13,518 nucleotides of DNA from an uncultured Lachnospiraceae bacterium (lineage in GTDB: Bacteria > Bacillota > Clostridia > Lachnospirales > Lachnospiraceae): assembly GCA_910588295.1 (NCBI GenBank), contig CAJUQO010000073.1:1-13518 (forward strand). The letters are read 5' to 3'. The notes under the pieces were generated by a model. That model ran no database searches, was not told where the DNA came from, and saw nothing but the letters and a program-made list of their open reading frames with translations. This document shows positions 4,873 through 12,793 of the stretch, in pieces. The stretch's first letter is position 1. Each line of letters opens with the position of its first letter. The position numbers were made by a program, and so were the translations under genes.

Positions 4873-5607
4873 ATGATTAGAACAGCTATCTGTGATGACG
4901 ACGCAAAGACCCGCGCCTATCTCGCTTCTCTGATTCTGGCACAACCCTGCCCCTGTGAGATTGTAGAATATGCTTCCGCCGATGACTGTCTGGCAGATCG
5001 CCGGGAAATCGATCTGCTTTTTCTGGATATAGAGCTTGGCATCTCTGGCAGCCGCCTAGATGGAATGGCTCTGGCCCGGCAGCTGCGGCAACGGGATTCA
5101 GAGATACAACCGCTCATTATTTTTGTAACCGGCTATGACCAGTATGTGTATGACGCCTTCGATGTCGGCGCATTCCAATATCTCTTAAAACCGGTGAATG
5201 AAGAAAAATTTGCCCGGGCCTTTGCCCGCGCGGCGGCGCGGGTTCTCGCTGACCGCAAACACCCGCGAAAAGTCCGCACGCTCACGCTCCGGTCAGCCCA
5301 CACCCGCAAAACCATACCGCTTAGCAGCATCCGCTACATTGAAAGCTGCAATCATAAGGTGGTGCTGCATTTGAATGACGGCGTATTTGCTTATTACGCA
5401 AAGATCCGGGATCTGGAGGCGGAACTGCAGGGCCAGTTTTTTCGTATCCATAAAGGCTATCTGGTCAACCTCTCCTGCATAGACGGATACAGCAAATCAG
5501 AAGTAACCCTGACAAACGGGGAAAGGCTGCTGCTCTCCAAATATAAATATCCGGATTTCGTCAGGGCATATCTGCGTTTTCTGGAAAAAGGAGCCGCCAA
5601 TGATTGA
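4873..5607 (+). CDS. LytTR-family response regulator
   Basis: A 244-residue response regulator of the AgrA/LytR class. The receiver domain (about 1-125) has the acidic pocket D8-D9-D10, the phospho-acceptor D52 in LLFLDIELG, T86 in IIFVTGYD and K106 in YLLKPV. The LytTR DNA-binding domain (about 132-238) starts at VRTLTLRS and carries IRYIESCNHKVVLHL, FFRIHKGYLVNL and the closing LLLSKYKYPDFVRAYL. ATG at 4873 follows AGAGGA with eight bases between. It overlaps the kinase gene by eight bases (ATGATTGA, 5600-5607), so the two are translationally coupled. Phosphorylation by that kinase should activate DNA binding, and the paired repeats at 4783-4816 are the obvious candidate target. The physiological output is unknown. 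Confidence 0.93.
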   Translation: MIRTAICDDDAKTRAYLASLILAQPCPCEIVEYASADDCLADRREIDLLFLDIELGISGSRLDGMALARQLRQRDSEIQPLIIFVTGYDQYVYDAFDVGAFQYLLKPVNEEKFARAFARAAARVLADRKHPRKVRTLTLRSAHTRKTIPLSSIRYIESCNHKVVLHLNDGVFAYYAKIRDLEAELQGQFFRIHKGYLVNLSCIDGYSKSEVTLTNGERLLLSKYKYPDFVRAYLRFLEKGAAND

Positions 5608-6973
5608 AGCAGGATTCCTCATATTTAACAGGCTTTTCGAGCTCGCGGCGGCTCTGCTGTATACGGTCTGCCTGGCCCTTTTTTTCAGCCCGTTCCTACC
5701 GGAACAAAGCCGTCGTCGAAAAACGCTGCTCCTTTTTTCGGCCTGCCTGGCCGCTGACCTGGTCTGCGGCCAGCCCTATATTCCACAGGGGGCATCCGGT
5801 CTGGTCCGGACAATACTGCTGGCCGGAATATCTAAAGCACTCGGCCTGAAAAAAGCGGCGGCATTTCTGCTGGCAATCCTTTATTGGAACACCCGCATTT
5901 CCGGCGCGTTAATGGCAGAAAGCCTGTATTTTATAGCGGAAAGGCATTGGCCTTTACAGGCAGAACAACCGGCTGCCGTCTTGCTTCGCTCCGTCATTCT
6001 GCTCACCTCGCTTCTTTTGCTCCACGCGGTTCTGCTGACTGTCATGCTGTACGTCCTCCAACGTCAAATGAGGAAACAGCCCATGGCTCTTCACTGGCGC
6101 GAGCTGTGCTACCTCAGCCTGATTCCGGCATCCGGCGTTTTGTTTGGACAGATAATCTCCCGGCTGCTGTTCGAGTCCAGAGACGGCATTCTGTTACAGC
6201 TCTATGAACGGCATCCCGCCTTTTTAGCGGCGGTGCCGCTGCTGGCGCTGCTGTTCTACATGGGGACTTACCTGACCGTCCGGTTCCAGCAGGGGATGGC
6301 CGCGCTGCGGGAGGAACAGGCCAACTATTATGCGGAACGCCAGCAGACACAGGCGATCCGGGCACGCATCCAGGAAGCGGAGCAGTTCTATGCCGGCATT
6401 CGGCGGCTAAAACATGAAATGCGAGGCCATCTGGCCAATATCAAAGGCCTGGCCCAAAGCGGAGAGTATGCCGATCTGGAGGACTATATCTCTCAAATGG
6501 ACAGGAGCATGCAAGATTTTGAACTTACGCTCCGAACGGGAAATCCTGTCACCGATGTAATCGTCAGCGACAAACAGAGGCAATGCCAGAAGAGAGGTAT
6601 CTCTTTTCAGGCAGATTTCCATTACCCGAAGACCGGGGGCTATGATGCCTTTGATATGGGGATTATCCTGCAAAACCTGCTCCAGAACGCACTGGAGGCC
6701 TGTGATAATTTTCCGGAGAACGGGCGCTTTATCTCGCTGGTCGGAAAGCAAAAAGGGCGATTTTTTCTGATCGAGGTCAAAAACTCCTTTGCGGGGGAAA
6801 TACTGTGGGGGCCGGACGGCCTTCCCGCCACTACCAAAAAAGAGGATGCCCCTATGCACGGCATCGGCCTGTCCAATGTGCGCCGAACCGCCGAAAAATA
6901 TCTGGGCGGGGTGGAGATCGCCCCGGATAAGCAGCTGTTCCGTATCACGGTGATGCTGCAGGAAAAAACATAA
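5600..6973 (+). CDS. AgrC-like GHKL sensor histidine kinase
   Basis: A 457-residue membrane kinase. The N-terminal half holds about six hydrophobic segments (about 8-32, 42-58, 85-113, 127-152, 168-190 and 206-226). A linker with coiled-coil character, rich in Gln, Glu and Arg (230-265), follows. The phosphoacceptor is H272 in RRLKHEMRGHLANIKGL. The ATP-binding domain shows the N-box in NLLQNALEAC (359-368) and a G-box in HGIGLSNVRRTAEKYLGG (420-437), the pattern of the HPK10/AgrC group (GHKL with SPOB_a-type dimerisation). ATG at 5600 has AAGGAG six bases upstream. AgrC relatives sense cyclic peptides made by AgrD/AgrB; no such genes are in the window, so the ligand is not known. Phosphotransfer to the co-encoded LytTR regulator is expected. 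Confidence 0.92.
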   Translation: MIEAGFLIFNRLFELAAALLYTVCLALFFSPFLPEQSRRRKTLLLFSACLAADLVCGQPYIPQGASGLVRTILLAGISKALGLKKAAAFLLAILYWNTRISGALMAESLYFIAERHWPLQAEQPAAVLLRSVILLTSLLLLHAVLLTVMLYVLQRQMRKQPMALHWRELCYLSLIPASGVLFGQIISRLLFESRDGILLQLYERHPAFLAAVPLLALLFYMGTYLTVRFQQGMAALREEQANYYAERQQTQAIRARIQEAEQFYAGIRRLKHEMRGHLANIKGLAQSGEYADLEDYISQMDRSMQDFELTLRTGNPVTDVIVSDKQRQCQKRGISFQADFHYPKTGGYDAFDMGIILQNLLQNALEACDNFPENGRFISLVGKQKGRFFLIEVKNSFAGEILWGPDGLPATTKKEDAPMHGIGLSNVRRTAEKYLGGVEIAPDKQLFRITVMLQEKT

Positions 6974-6999
6974 ACTATACTTTACAGGAGGGATGTACA

Positions 7000-7575
7000 A
7001 TGGCAATTTCAAACTTAAACAGTATTTACGAAAACCGGACATATGGCAATATCTCAGCTGTGAAAAACCGTAAAACGGCAGAGAAAGAAAACGCTCCATC
7101 CGTTTCGGCAATGACAGCAGACAAGGCGACAGGCCAGAAAACAGACAGCGTGGAAATATCAGCAGAAGGGCTTTTGGCAATTACATCGGAAAAAAAGATC
7201 TCCGACTCCGGCCTGGAGGAACAGGAAGCCCGGGAAGACGCCGGCTCTGACGTATCAGAAGAAACGGCGGCAGCAGACAGCACAGCGGAGAATTCCGATG
7301 GTTCCAGCGGCAAAGTCGCCGTCAACGAGGGCAAACGTGCCCGGCAGATCGCCGCGGCAAAAGACCAGGCGCAGATCCAGCAGGTACTGGCCCTGCTGCG
7401 GAAAGATCTTTCCGACTGCAAGGCCGGCAGGGAAAAGGGCTGGTGCGACGACTCGGAGATTGCCAAGGTGGAAGCGCTGATCAGCAGAGCCCAGGCCCGC
7501 ATAAGCGAAGTACCCCGGAAATCCGACGAAAGCCAGGGGGGACTGGACGCTTTTGCCATGGCCTCATTGATGTAA
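7000..7575 (+). CDS. polar 191-residue protein of unknown function
   Basis: It starts 26 bases after the kinase stop with a strong ribosome binding site (ACAGGAGGG, seven bases from ATG), so it should belong to the same operon. There is no signal peptide or membrane segment. Residues 1-60 contain TDSVEISAEGLL (48-59), a short motif like those in FlgM-type and other small clostridial proteins. Residues 60-110 are a low-complexity Glu/Ser/Ala/Asp stretch, probably disordered. Residues 111-172 look like a helical domain (KRARQIAAAKDQAQIQQVLA, then LRKDLSDCKAGREKGWCDDS and EIAKVEALISRAQARISEV) with two cysteines at 140 and 149. I do not recognise a family. It could be an accessory or target protein of the two-component system. 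It ends 15 bases before the 3' end of tex, which runs towards it. Confidence 0.8.
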   Translation: MAISNLNSIYENRTYGNISAVKNRKTAEKENAPSVSAMTADKATGQKTDSVEISAEGLLAITSEKKISDSGLEEQEAREDAGSDVSEETAAADSTAENSDGSSGKVAVNEGKRARQIAAAKDQAQIQQVLALLRKDLSDCKAGREKGWCDDSEIAKVEALISRAQARISEVPRKSDESQGGLDAFAMASLM

Positions 7576-7590
7576 AAAAACCCAAAAACA

Positions 7591-9732
7591 TTACAAAATC
7601 ATTGACAAAGAGATCCGCTTCTTCGCCACGTCCACCGCCAGCACCTTGACCTCCACAATATCCCCCACGCTGACCACCTCCAGGGGATGCTTGACAAATT
7701 TCTTGTCCGTCAGCCTGGAGATGTGGACGAGGCCGTCCTGGTGAACGCCAATATCCACAAAAGCGCCGAAGTCTATGACATTACGGACCGTTCCCTTCAG
7801 CACCATACCCTCCTTCAGATCTTTGATGTCCAGCACGTCATTGCGCAGGATCGGCTGGGGCATATCCTCCCTGGGATCGCGGCCCGGACGGCATAACTCC
7901 TGCACCATATCCCGCAGAGTAGGCTCCCCAATACCAAGTTTCCTGGCCATCTTGGCGTAATCCCCGATAAAAATGCTCCTGGCCGACTGTTCTGTGATAA
8001 ATTCCGGCCCATATCCCAGCTCCTTTAAAAGCTTCCCGGCAGCCTCATAGCTCTCGGGATGGATGCTGGTGGCATCCAGAGGATTCGTACCGCCGCTTAT
8101 ACGCATAAAACCGGCACACTGTTCAAAGGCCTTGGGTCCCAGCTTTGGAACATTCAAAAGTTCCTTCCTGCTCATGAAGCGCCCGTTGGCCTCCCGATAG
8201 GCCACAATATTTTTCGCCACAGTTTTTGACACGCCGGATATGTATTCCAGCAGGGAGGCCGAGGCTGTATTCAGATCCACACCCACCTGATTCACACAAT
8301 CCTCCACCACGCCCTCCAGGGCGTCTCCCAGCTTTTTCTGATTCATATCGTGCTGGTACTGTCCCACGCCGATGGCTTTGGGGTCGATCTTAACCAACTC
8401 AGCCAGGGGATCCTGCACCCGGCGGGCAATGGAGGCGGCGCTCCTCTGTCCCACGTCAAACTGGGGGAATTCCTCCGTAGCCAGCTTGCTGGCCGAATAA
8501 ACACTGGCCCCCGCTTCATTGGTAATCACGTAGGCCACCTTTTCGGACATCTCCTTTAGCAGCTCCACGATCACCGCCTCTGACTCCCGGGAGGCTGTGC
8601 CATTTCCCAGGGAGATCAAACTGATATGATATTTGCGGATCAGTTTTTTCAGCGTATCTTTTGCGGCTGCAATCTTGGCCGGGGTCGTGGGAGCAGTAGG
8701 ATAAATGACCGTGGTGTCCAATACCTTTCCCGTAGCGTCCACCACCGCCAGCTTGCAGCCGGTACGGAAAGCAGGATCCCAGCCCAGCACCACCTCCCCG
8801 GCAATGGGAGGCTGCATCAGCAGCTGGTTTAGATTTTTGCCGAACACACGGATGGCCCCGTCCTCGGCCTTCTCCGTAAGCTCTCCCCGAATATCCCGCT
8901 CTATTGCGGGAGCGATCAGACGCTGATAGCTGTCCGCCAGCATAGTCTCCAGAAACTCAGAGGAATCCGGTTCGTTTTTCCGAATATACCGCCGTTTCAG
9001 CCATTCCAGGATGCGTTCCACCGGGGCATCCAGACGCACGGTCAGCATCTTTTCCTTCTCTCCCCGGTTGATGGCCAGCACCCGATAGCCCGCCAGTTTT
9101 GCCACCGGCTCCTCGAAATGATAATACATTTCATAGACGGACTGGACCTTCTCGTCCTTCGCCTCTGTAGTCATAAGGCCCTCCCGCATGGTCATCTTAC
9201 GTATATGCGTGCGCACATCCGCATCATCGGACACCTGCTCCGCCAGTATGTCAGAAGCGCCGGCCAGGGCCTCCTGTGCCGACGCCACGCCCTTCGCCTC
9301 CGAAATATAGGGAACAGCGGCCGTTTCCAGATCCCCTGTTTTCTGGGAGAAAATCAGTTCTGCCAGGGACTCCAGCCCCTTCTCCCTGGCAATCATCGCC
9401 CGCGTCCTGCGCTTGGGCCTGAATGGCCGGTACAGATCCTCCACAGCCACCATGGTCTCCGCCTTCTCAATGGCGCTTCTAATCTCCTCCGTCAATTTTC
9501 CCTGCTCCTCAATGGCGGAAATGGCCTGGGATTTTTTCTCCTCCAAATTGCGCAGATAGGTCAGACGCTCATTCAGATTCCGCAGCATCTCGTCATTCAG
9601 AGAACCTGTCTTTTCTTTTCTATACCGGGCAATGAACGGAATCGTATTTCCCTCATCAATCAGGGCCACCGCCGCCTCCGTCTGCCAACGTTTGATTTGC
9701 AATTCCCCAGTCAACTTCGCAAGTATGTCCAT
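7591..9732 (-). CDS. tex: transcription accessory protein Tex (S1 RNA-binding)
   Basis: 713 residues, close to the usual Tex length though with little C-terminal tail after the S1 domain. Domain order is standard. The N-terminal helical region (about 1-310) carries AVALIDEGNTIPFIARYRKE (21-40). The YqgF/RNase H-like domain (about 313-440) has VVLGWDPAFRTGCKLAVVD. The helix-hairpin-helix region (about 487-550) has VGVDLNTASASLLEYISGVS and LLNVPKLGPKAFEQCAGFMR. The S1 domain (about 641-711) has GTVRNVIDFGAFVDIGVHQD. ATG at 9732 has AAGGAAGGA six bases upstream. Tex is a conserved cytoplasmic nucleic-acid-binding protein linked to transcription and RNA handling. It is monocistronic here, convergent with the two-component operon and divergent from the phospholipase operon. 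Confidence 0.97.
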   Translation of the reverse strand: MDILAKLTGELQIKRWQTEAAVALIDEGNTIPFIARYRKEKTGSLNDEMLRNLNERLTYLRNLEEKKSQAISAIEEQGKLTEEIRSAIEKAETMVAVEDLYRPFRPKRRTRAMIAREKGLESLAELIFSQKTGDLETAAVPYISEAKGVASAQEALAGASDILAEQVSDDADVRTHIRKMTMREGLMTTEAKDEKVQSVYEMYYHFEEPVAKLAGYRVLAINRGEKEKMLTVRLDAPVERILEWLKRRYIRKNEPDSSEFLETMLADSYQRLIAPAIERDIRGELTEKAEDGAIRVFGKNLNQLLMQPPIAGEVVLGWDPAFRTGCKLAVVDATGKVLDTTVIYPTAPTTPAKIAAAKDTLKKLIRKYHISLISLGNGTASRESEAVIVELLKEMSEKVAYVITNEAGASVYSASKLATEEFPQFDVGQRSAASIARRVQDPLAELVKIDPKAIGVGQYQHDMNQKKLGDALEGVVEDCVNQVGVDLNTASASLLEYISGVSKTVAKNIVAYREANGRFMSRKELLNVPKLGPKAFEQCAGFMRISGGTNPLDATSIHPESYEAAGKLLKELGYGPEFITEQSARSIFIGDYAKMARKLGIGEPTLRDMVQELCRPGRDPREDMPQPILRNDVLDIKDLKEGMVLKGTVRNVIDFGAFVDIGVHQDGLVHISRLTDKKFVKHPLEVVSVGDIVEVKVLAVDVAKKRISLSMIL

Positions 9733-9810
9733 GGATGTTCCTTCCTTTCTATATGCAGCCTATGAAAAATCATTCTGTCAGTTTCTCCACTGAACTAAAA
9801 AGCCATTGTA

Positions 9811-9839
9811 ACCATAGCAATTCTTTACACCATTGTCAA
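9811..9839 (-). promoter_or_regulatory. sigma-A-type promoter of tex
   Basis: On the minus strand a perfect TTGACA (9839-9834) is followed after 17 bases by TATGGT (9816-9811, four of six matches). The transcript would begin near 9804, leaving a leader of about 70 bases before the tex ATG. Confidence 0.6.
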
Positions 9840-10017
9840 TATTTACCTAAACGACGGAAAAATAGCTTGTAACCGTTCAGCCTGTCTGATGAGTTAGATT
9901 AATTTCCTGTTTACTTTTCACCTGCAAACTCTTATAGTAAATATATAGCCGTGCCGTACACACGCACGATTCTGTACGAAGAGATTATTATATATAAACG
10001 ACTTACGGAGGAATATT
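9840..10017. other. intergenic region upstream of the phospholipase operon
   Basis: No gene is visible. AT-rich sequence around 9935-9950 and 9985-10000 (TATATAAA) could supply the plus-strand promoter, but no pair of boxes stands out. CGTGC/GCACG arms around 9953-9971 could form a small hairpin. The ribosome binding site GGAGG is six bases before the ATG at 10018. Confidence 0.35.
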
Positions 10018-10809
10018 ATGCCTGCATTTTACGCACATCACCGTTTCGGCGGCAAGGTCGCCCGGAAAATGGACGGTGAATTAAAACAGATCATTCGGGA
10101 ACACTATACGCAGTACGCCATTGGTTTACAGGGACCGGACATTCTCTTTTACTACCGGCCATATACCATTAATAAAGTCATACGGATGGGCACCGGTATG
10201 CACGCGGCTTCCGCCTATCCTTTCTTTACAAAAGCCCTGGATATTGTGAAAAAGTACGGCCGGCACTCACCGGAATACGCCTATCTGCTGGGCTTCATCT
10301 GCCATTTCATTCTGGACAGTGAATGCCATCCTTTTGTCGCGGAATGGATTGAAAAAAGTGGAGTTAAGCATTTGGAGATCGAGGAAGAATTTGAAAAAAA
10401 ATTGCTGCGCCTGGATCAGGAACACCCTTTGGCCTTCGCCACGGCCCGTCTGATCCCCGTAGATGATATTACAGCCATGGCCATCTGTCCCTTTTACGAC
10501 GGCCTCACGCCTCAAATCATCAAACGGGCCCTGTTGGACATGCGAATCGTAAAGGGCCTTTTCACCGCGCCCGGCCCTATCAAATATGGACTTATCAATG
10601 CCGCCATGCATTTGAGCGGCCAGCACTCTACCTGGAAAGGACTGATGAACCAGCCTACGGACAATCCCAAATGTGTGAAAAGCAATGAGGAACTGCTGCG
10701 CCTTTTCTACCATTCCGTGAAGCCGGCCGTCAGCATGATCGAGAGCTTTGACGAAAGCCTGCAAAACGGAACGGAACTGAATAAGCGTTTTGACCGGAAT
10801 TTTGAATAA
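10018..10809 (+). CDS. zinc-dependent phospholipase C-like protein (PF00882 type)
   Basis: 263 residues matching the small clostridial members of the zinc-dependent phospholipase C family. Candidate metal ligands appear in order: H7-H8 in FYAHHRFG, D41 in GLQGPDILFYY, H62 in GTGMHAAS, H96 and D100 in ICHFILD, H104 in SECHPF, and H118 with E120/E122 in VKHLEIEEEFE. In characterised phospholipases C such His/Asp residues bind three zinc ions. There is no signal peptide, unlike secreted clostridial alpha-toxins, so it is probably cytoplasmic and its substrate is uncertain. GGAGG lies six bases before the ATG. It leads an operon with the UMF1 transporter, which starts 29 bases after its stop. Confidence 0.85.
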   Translation: MPAFYAHHRFGGKVARKMDGELKQIIREHYTQYAIGLQGPDILFYYRPYTINKVIRMGTGMHAASAYPFFTKALDIVKKYGRHSPEYAYLLGFICHFILDSECHPFVAEWIEKSGVKHLEIEEEFEKKLLRLDQEHPLAFATARLIPVDDITAMAICPFYDGLTPQIIKRALLDMRIVKGLFTAPGPIKYGLINAAMHLSGQHSTWKGLMNQPTDNPKCVKSNEELLRLFYHSVKPAVSMIESFDESLQNGTELNKRFDRNFE

Positions 10810-10838
10810 CCTACGACACCGGACATGAGGGGATTTCT

Positions 10839-12086
10839 ATGAAAAACATAAAGCTGAACAAACTGGAAAAGTACTGGATTCTCTATGATGTGGGCAATTC
10901 TGCCTTTGTCCTTCTGGTTGCTACCATCATTCCTATCTATTTTAACAGCCTGGCCGAAAACGCCGGGCTCTCTTCGGTGGATTATCTGGCTTTTTGGGGC
11001 TATGCCGCTTCCGCCGCCACCATTATCGTAGCTTTGATCGGCCCGGTACTCGGCACCATTGCCGATACCCAGGGATTCAAAAAACCGCTGTTTGCCGCCA
11101 GTATGGTGGTAGGCGTGATTGGATGCGCCGTTTTATCTTTTCCAGATTCCTGGCTCCTGTTTCTGATCGTTTTCGTGATCGCCAAAATCGGCTACAATGC
11201 CAGCCTGATTTTTTACGATTCCATGCTGGTAGATATCACTAGCCCGGAGCGGATGGACACGGTTTCTTCCCACGGCTATGCCTGGGGCTATCTGGGAAGC
11301 TGCATCCCTTTCGTCATCTCCCTGGCCCTGGTGCTTTTTGGCGGCCAACTCGGCCTCTCCGTACATCTGGCCATGACGCTGGCCTTCCTGCTGAATGCCG
11401 CCTGGTGGCTGGTCGTTACGCTGCCGCTGTTACATGCCTACCGGCAGGAAAATTACGTCAGCCTGCCTGCCCGCCCGATCCGCAGCAGTTTCACCCGTCT
11501 GGCCGCCACACTACGGGATATTCGGCGTCAAAAACATATTTTCCTCTTTCTGCTGTCCTTTTTCTTTTTCATCGACGGCGTCTACACGATTATTGATATG
11601 GCCACAGCCTACGGCAGCGCCCTGGGTTTTGACACCCAGGGGCTCCTGCTGGCCCTGTTGGTGACCCAGCTCGTAGCGTTCCCCTGCGCACTGATTTTCT
11701 CCCGGCTGTCCAAGATCTACGAAGCCTCCCGGCTGCTGCGTATCTGTATCATCGCCTATATCGGCATTGCGCTCTTTGCGATCCAGTTGGATAAACAATG
11801 GGAATTCTGGCTTTTAGCCATCCTGGTGGGCATGTTCCAGGGAGCCATCCAGGCCCTGTCCCGCTCCTATTTTGCCAAGATCATCCCCTCGGAGAAATCC
11901 GGCGAGTATTTCGGTATCTACGATATTTTCGGTAAAGGCGCCTCCTTTATGGGCGCCACGCTGGTAGGCGTCATCGCCCAGGCAACCGGCACCCCCCATG
12001 CCGGTGTGGCCGTTCTGGCAATTCTGTTTGTCATCGGTTTTATCATTTTCTGTATGGCGGACAGGCTGAATAGACAGGAGGCATAG
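10839..12086 (+). CDS. MFS transporter, UMF1/Atg22-like family
   Basis: A 415-residue integral membrane protein with about twelve hydrophobic segments. The N-terminal signature KYWILYDVGNSAFVLLVATI (11-30) and the following GPVLGTIADTQGFKKP (63-78, the MFS loop 2-3 motif region) are typical of the UMF1 family related to the fungal vacuolar effluxer Atg22. Later landmarks are YDSMLVDITSPERMDTVSSH (125-144), GYAWGYLGSC, and SRSYFAKIIPSEKSGEYFGI (340-359), all conserved in this family. Substrates of bacterial members are generally not established; amino-acid or metabolite export is possible. The ATG at 10839 follows GAGGGG. The gene lies between the phospholipase-like gene and a small membrane protein gene that begins two bases after its stop. 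Confidence 0.9.
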   Translation: MKNIKLNKLEKYWILYDVGNSAFVLLVATIIPIYFNSLAENAGLSSVDYLAFWGYAASAATIIVALIGPVLGTIADTQGFKKPLFAASMVVGVIGCAVLSFPDSWLLFLIVFVIAKIGYNASLIFYDSMLVDITSPERMDTVSSHGYAWGYLGSCIPFVISLALVLFGGQLGLSVHLAMTLAFLLNAAWWLVVTLPLLHAYRQENYVSLPARPIRSSFTRLAATLRDIRRQKHIFLFLLSFFFFIDGVYTIIDMATAYGSALGFDTQGLLLALLVTQLVAFPCALIFSRLSKIYEASRLLRICIIAYIGIALFAIQLDKQWEFWLLAILVGMFQGAIQALSRSYFAKIIPSEKSGEYFGIYDIFGKGASFMGATLVGVIAQATGTPHAGVAVLAILFVIGFIIFCMADRLNRQEA

Positions 12087-12088
12087 AA

Positions 12089-12421
12089 ATGGCAAAAAGA
12101 CTGTCTACATGCATATTCCCGGTACGAAGAAACATCTGTACGTGGCTGCTCTGCTTTCTGGCTGTATCCATGACTGTCCTGTGTACCTTCCATGCGGTCC
12201 GGGCAGAGAATACTGCCAATACTGGGTCTCAAAAAGCAGCCCTCGAAAATGCGGGATCAAATTTTCAGCCTCTGGAACCGGAAAAGCCCAAAACAGAACG
12301 GACACCCTCCAGCACTGGTATGGGCGAAACCACAGAGATCCTGATTCACTTTATGATCCTGTGGTCTGTCATTTACCTGATTATTAAATTTGTACGGATG
12401 TGGCTGGATAAACATAAATAA
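12089..12421 (+). CDS. small membrane protein of unknown function
   Basis: A 110-residue protein with its ATG seven bases after GGAGG and only two bases after the transporter stop, so it is clearly the last gene of the operon. Residues 1-16 are positively charged, 17-37 are hydrophobic (WLLCFLAVSMTVLCTFHAV) and VRA-EN could be a signal peptidase site. Residues 40-80 are polar and Pro/Glu/Lys-rich (LEPEKPKTERTPSS). Residues 84-103 form a second membrane helix (ILIHFMILWSVIYLIIKFV), and the protein ends in basic residues. If the first helix is cleaved, the product would be an exported domain with a C-terminal membrane anchor; otherwise it is a two-helix hairpin protein. No family is recognised. 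Confidence 0.75.
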   Translation: MAKRLSTCIFPVRRNICTWLLCFLAVSMTVLCTFHAVRAENTANTGSQKAALENAGSNFQPLEPEKPKTERTPSSTGMGETTEILIHFMILWSVIYLIIKFVRMWLDKHK

Positions 12422-12469
12422 TGGCCTTTGATATTCGCATATAGATTGCTAATGTAGTATTGACAATTG

Positions 12470-12490
12470 AATACTCCGTCGACGGGTATT
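12470..12490. repeat. palindrome centred on CCGTCGACGG
   Basis: CCGTCGACGG (12476-12485) is a perfect 10-bp palindrome. With AATAC on the left and GTATT on the right it extends to about 20 bases with a single bulged T. It lies about 50 bases after the last gene of the phospholipase operon. A protein binding site, cruciform or weak terminator are possible. Confidence 0.5.
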
Positions 12491-12571
12491 TGTTCACTAA
12501 TATTGAAATGCTGATGTGTTAAAACGCAAAAGTAGATAATAACCATGGGATGGGGAATCTACAGGTATTTT

Positions 12572-12605
12572 ACCACTAGGCATAAAGGCTTGGTGGTTTT
12601 TTTGT
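12572..12605 (+). terminator. intrinsic terminator after the plus-strand operon
   Basis: ACCACTAGGC pairs with GGCTTGGTGGT (mostly Watson-Crick, some G-U) around a short ATAA loop, followed by a run of seven T. It is about 150 bases after the stop of the small membrane protein gene and should end the phospholipase/UMF1 transcript. Confidence 0.75.
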
Positions 12606-12631
12606 TCTGAAAATCGGAAAAGTCATTAGGA

Positions 12632-12668
12632 AAAATACAAAAAGCCGATGCTGCTAACACCGACTTTG
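12632..12668 (-). terminator. intrinsic terminator facing left
   Basis: On the minus strand AAAGTCGGTG pairs with CATCGGCTTT (10 bp, two G-U) around TTAGCAG, followed by TTTTTGTATTTTT. It would stop transcripts entering from the insertion-sequence side and forms an opposed pair with the plus-strand terminator at 12572. Confidence 0.7.
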
Positions 12669-12793
12669 TATAGGAGTGCTGCTAATATTCGTATGTATGA
12701 TTAGCACGATACACTTTGAATATCGCACAAGCTTTGACAATAATTATACTGATATTTCAGAATGCAAATTCCGGTCGAACGGTACACTGATTT

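Larger units (their letters stand above)
12422..12793. other. gene-free region with several stem-loops
   Basis: 372 bases between the last operon gene and the insertion-sequence remnant. I see no gene. It holds a near-perfect zero-loop palindrome (12470-12490), a plus-strand terminator (12572-12605), a minus-strand terminator (12632-12668) and a hairpin with TGCTAAT/ATTAGCA arms (12680-12706). GCTGCTAA is repeated near 12650 and 12679. A TTGACA at 12460-12465 has no good -10 partner. Confidence 0.5.

Noticed and set aside
6407..7180. 257-codon minus-strand open frame
   Set aside because: It is antisense to the histidine kinase and the start of the next gene, whose motifs and ribosome binding sites are clear; no recognisable protein.
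7026..7559. 177-codon minus-strand open frame
   Set aside because: It mirrors the 191-residue plus-strand gene; Ser/Ala-rich shadow without a start signal.
4873..7575. complete agr-type quorum-sensing locus
   Set aside because: Only the kinase and regulator are present. No AgrB protease or short AgrD-like peptide gene could be found beside them, so the system is called a two-component pair of unknown signal.
9118..9765. 215-codon plus-strand open frame
   Set aside because: It lies almost wholly antisense to tex, lacks a ribosome binding site and encodes a His/Leu/Arg/Gln-rich sequence typical of a complementary-strand shadow.
10267..10764. 165-codon minus-strand open frame
   Set aside because: Antisense to the phospholipase-like gene; no ribosome binding site or recognisable motif.
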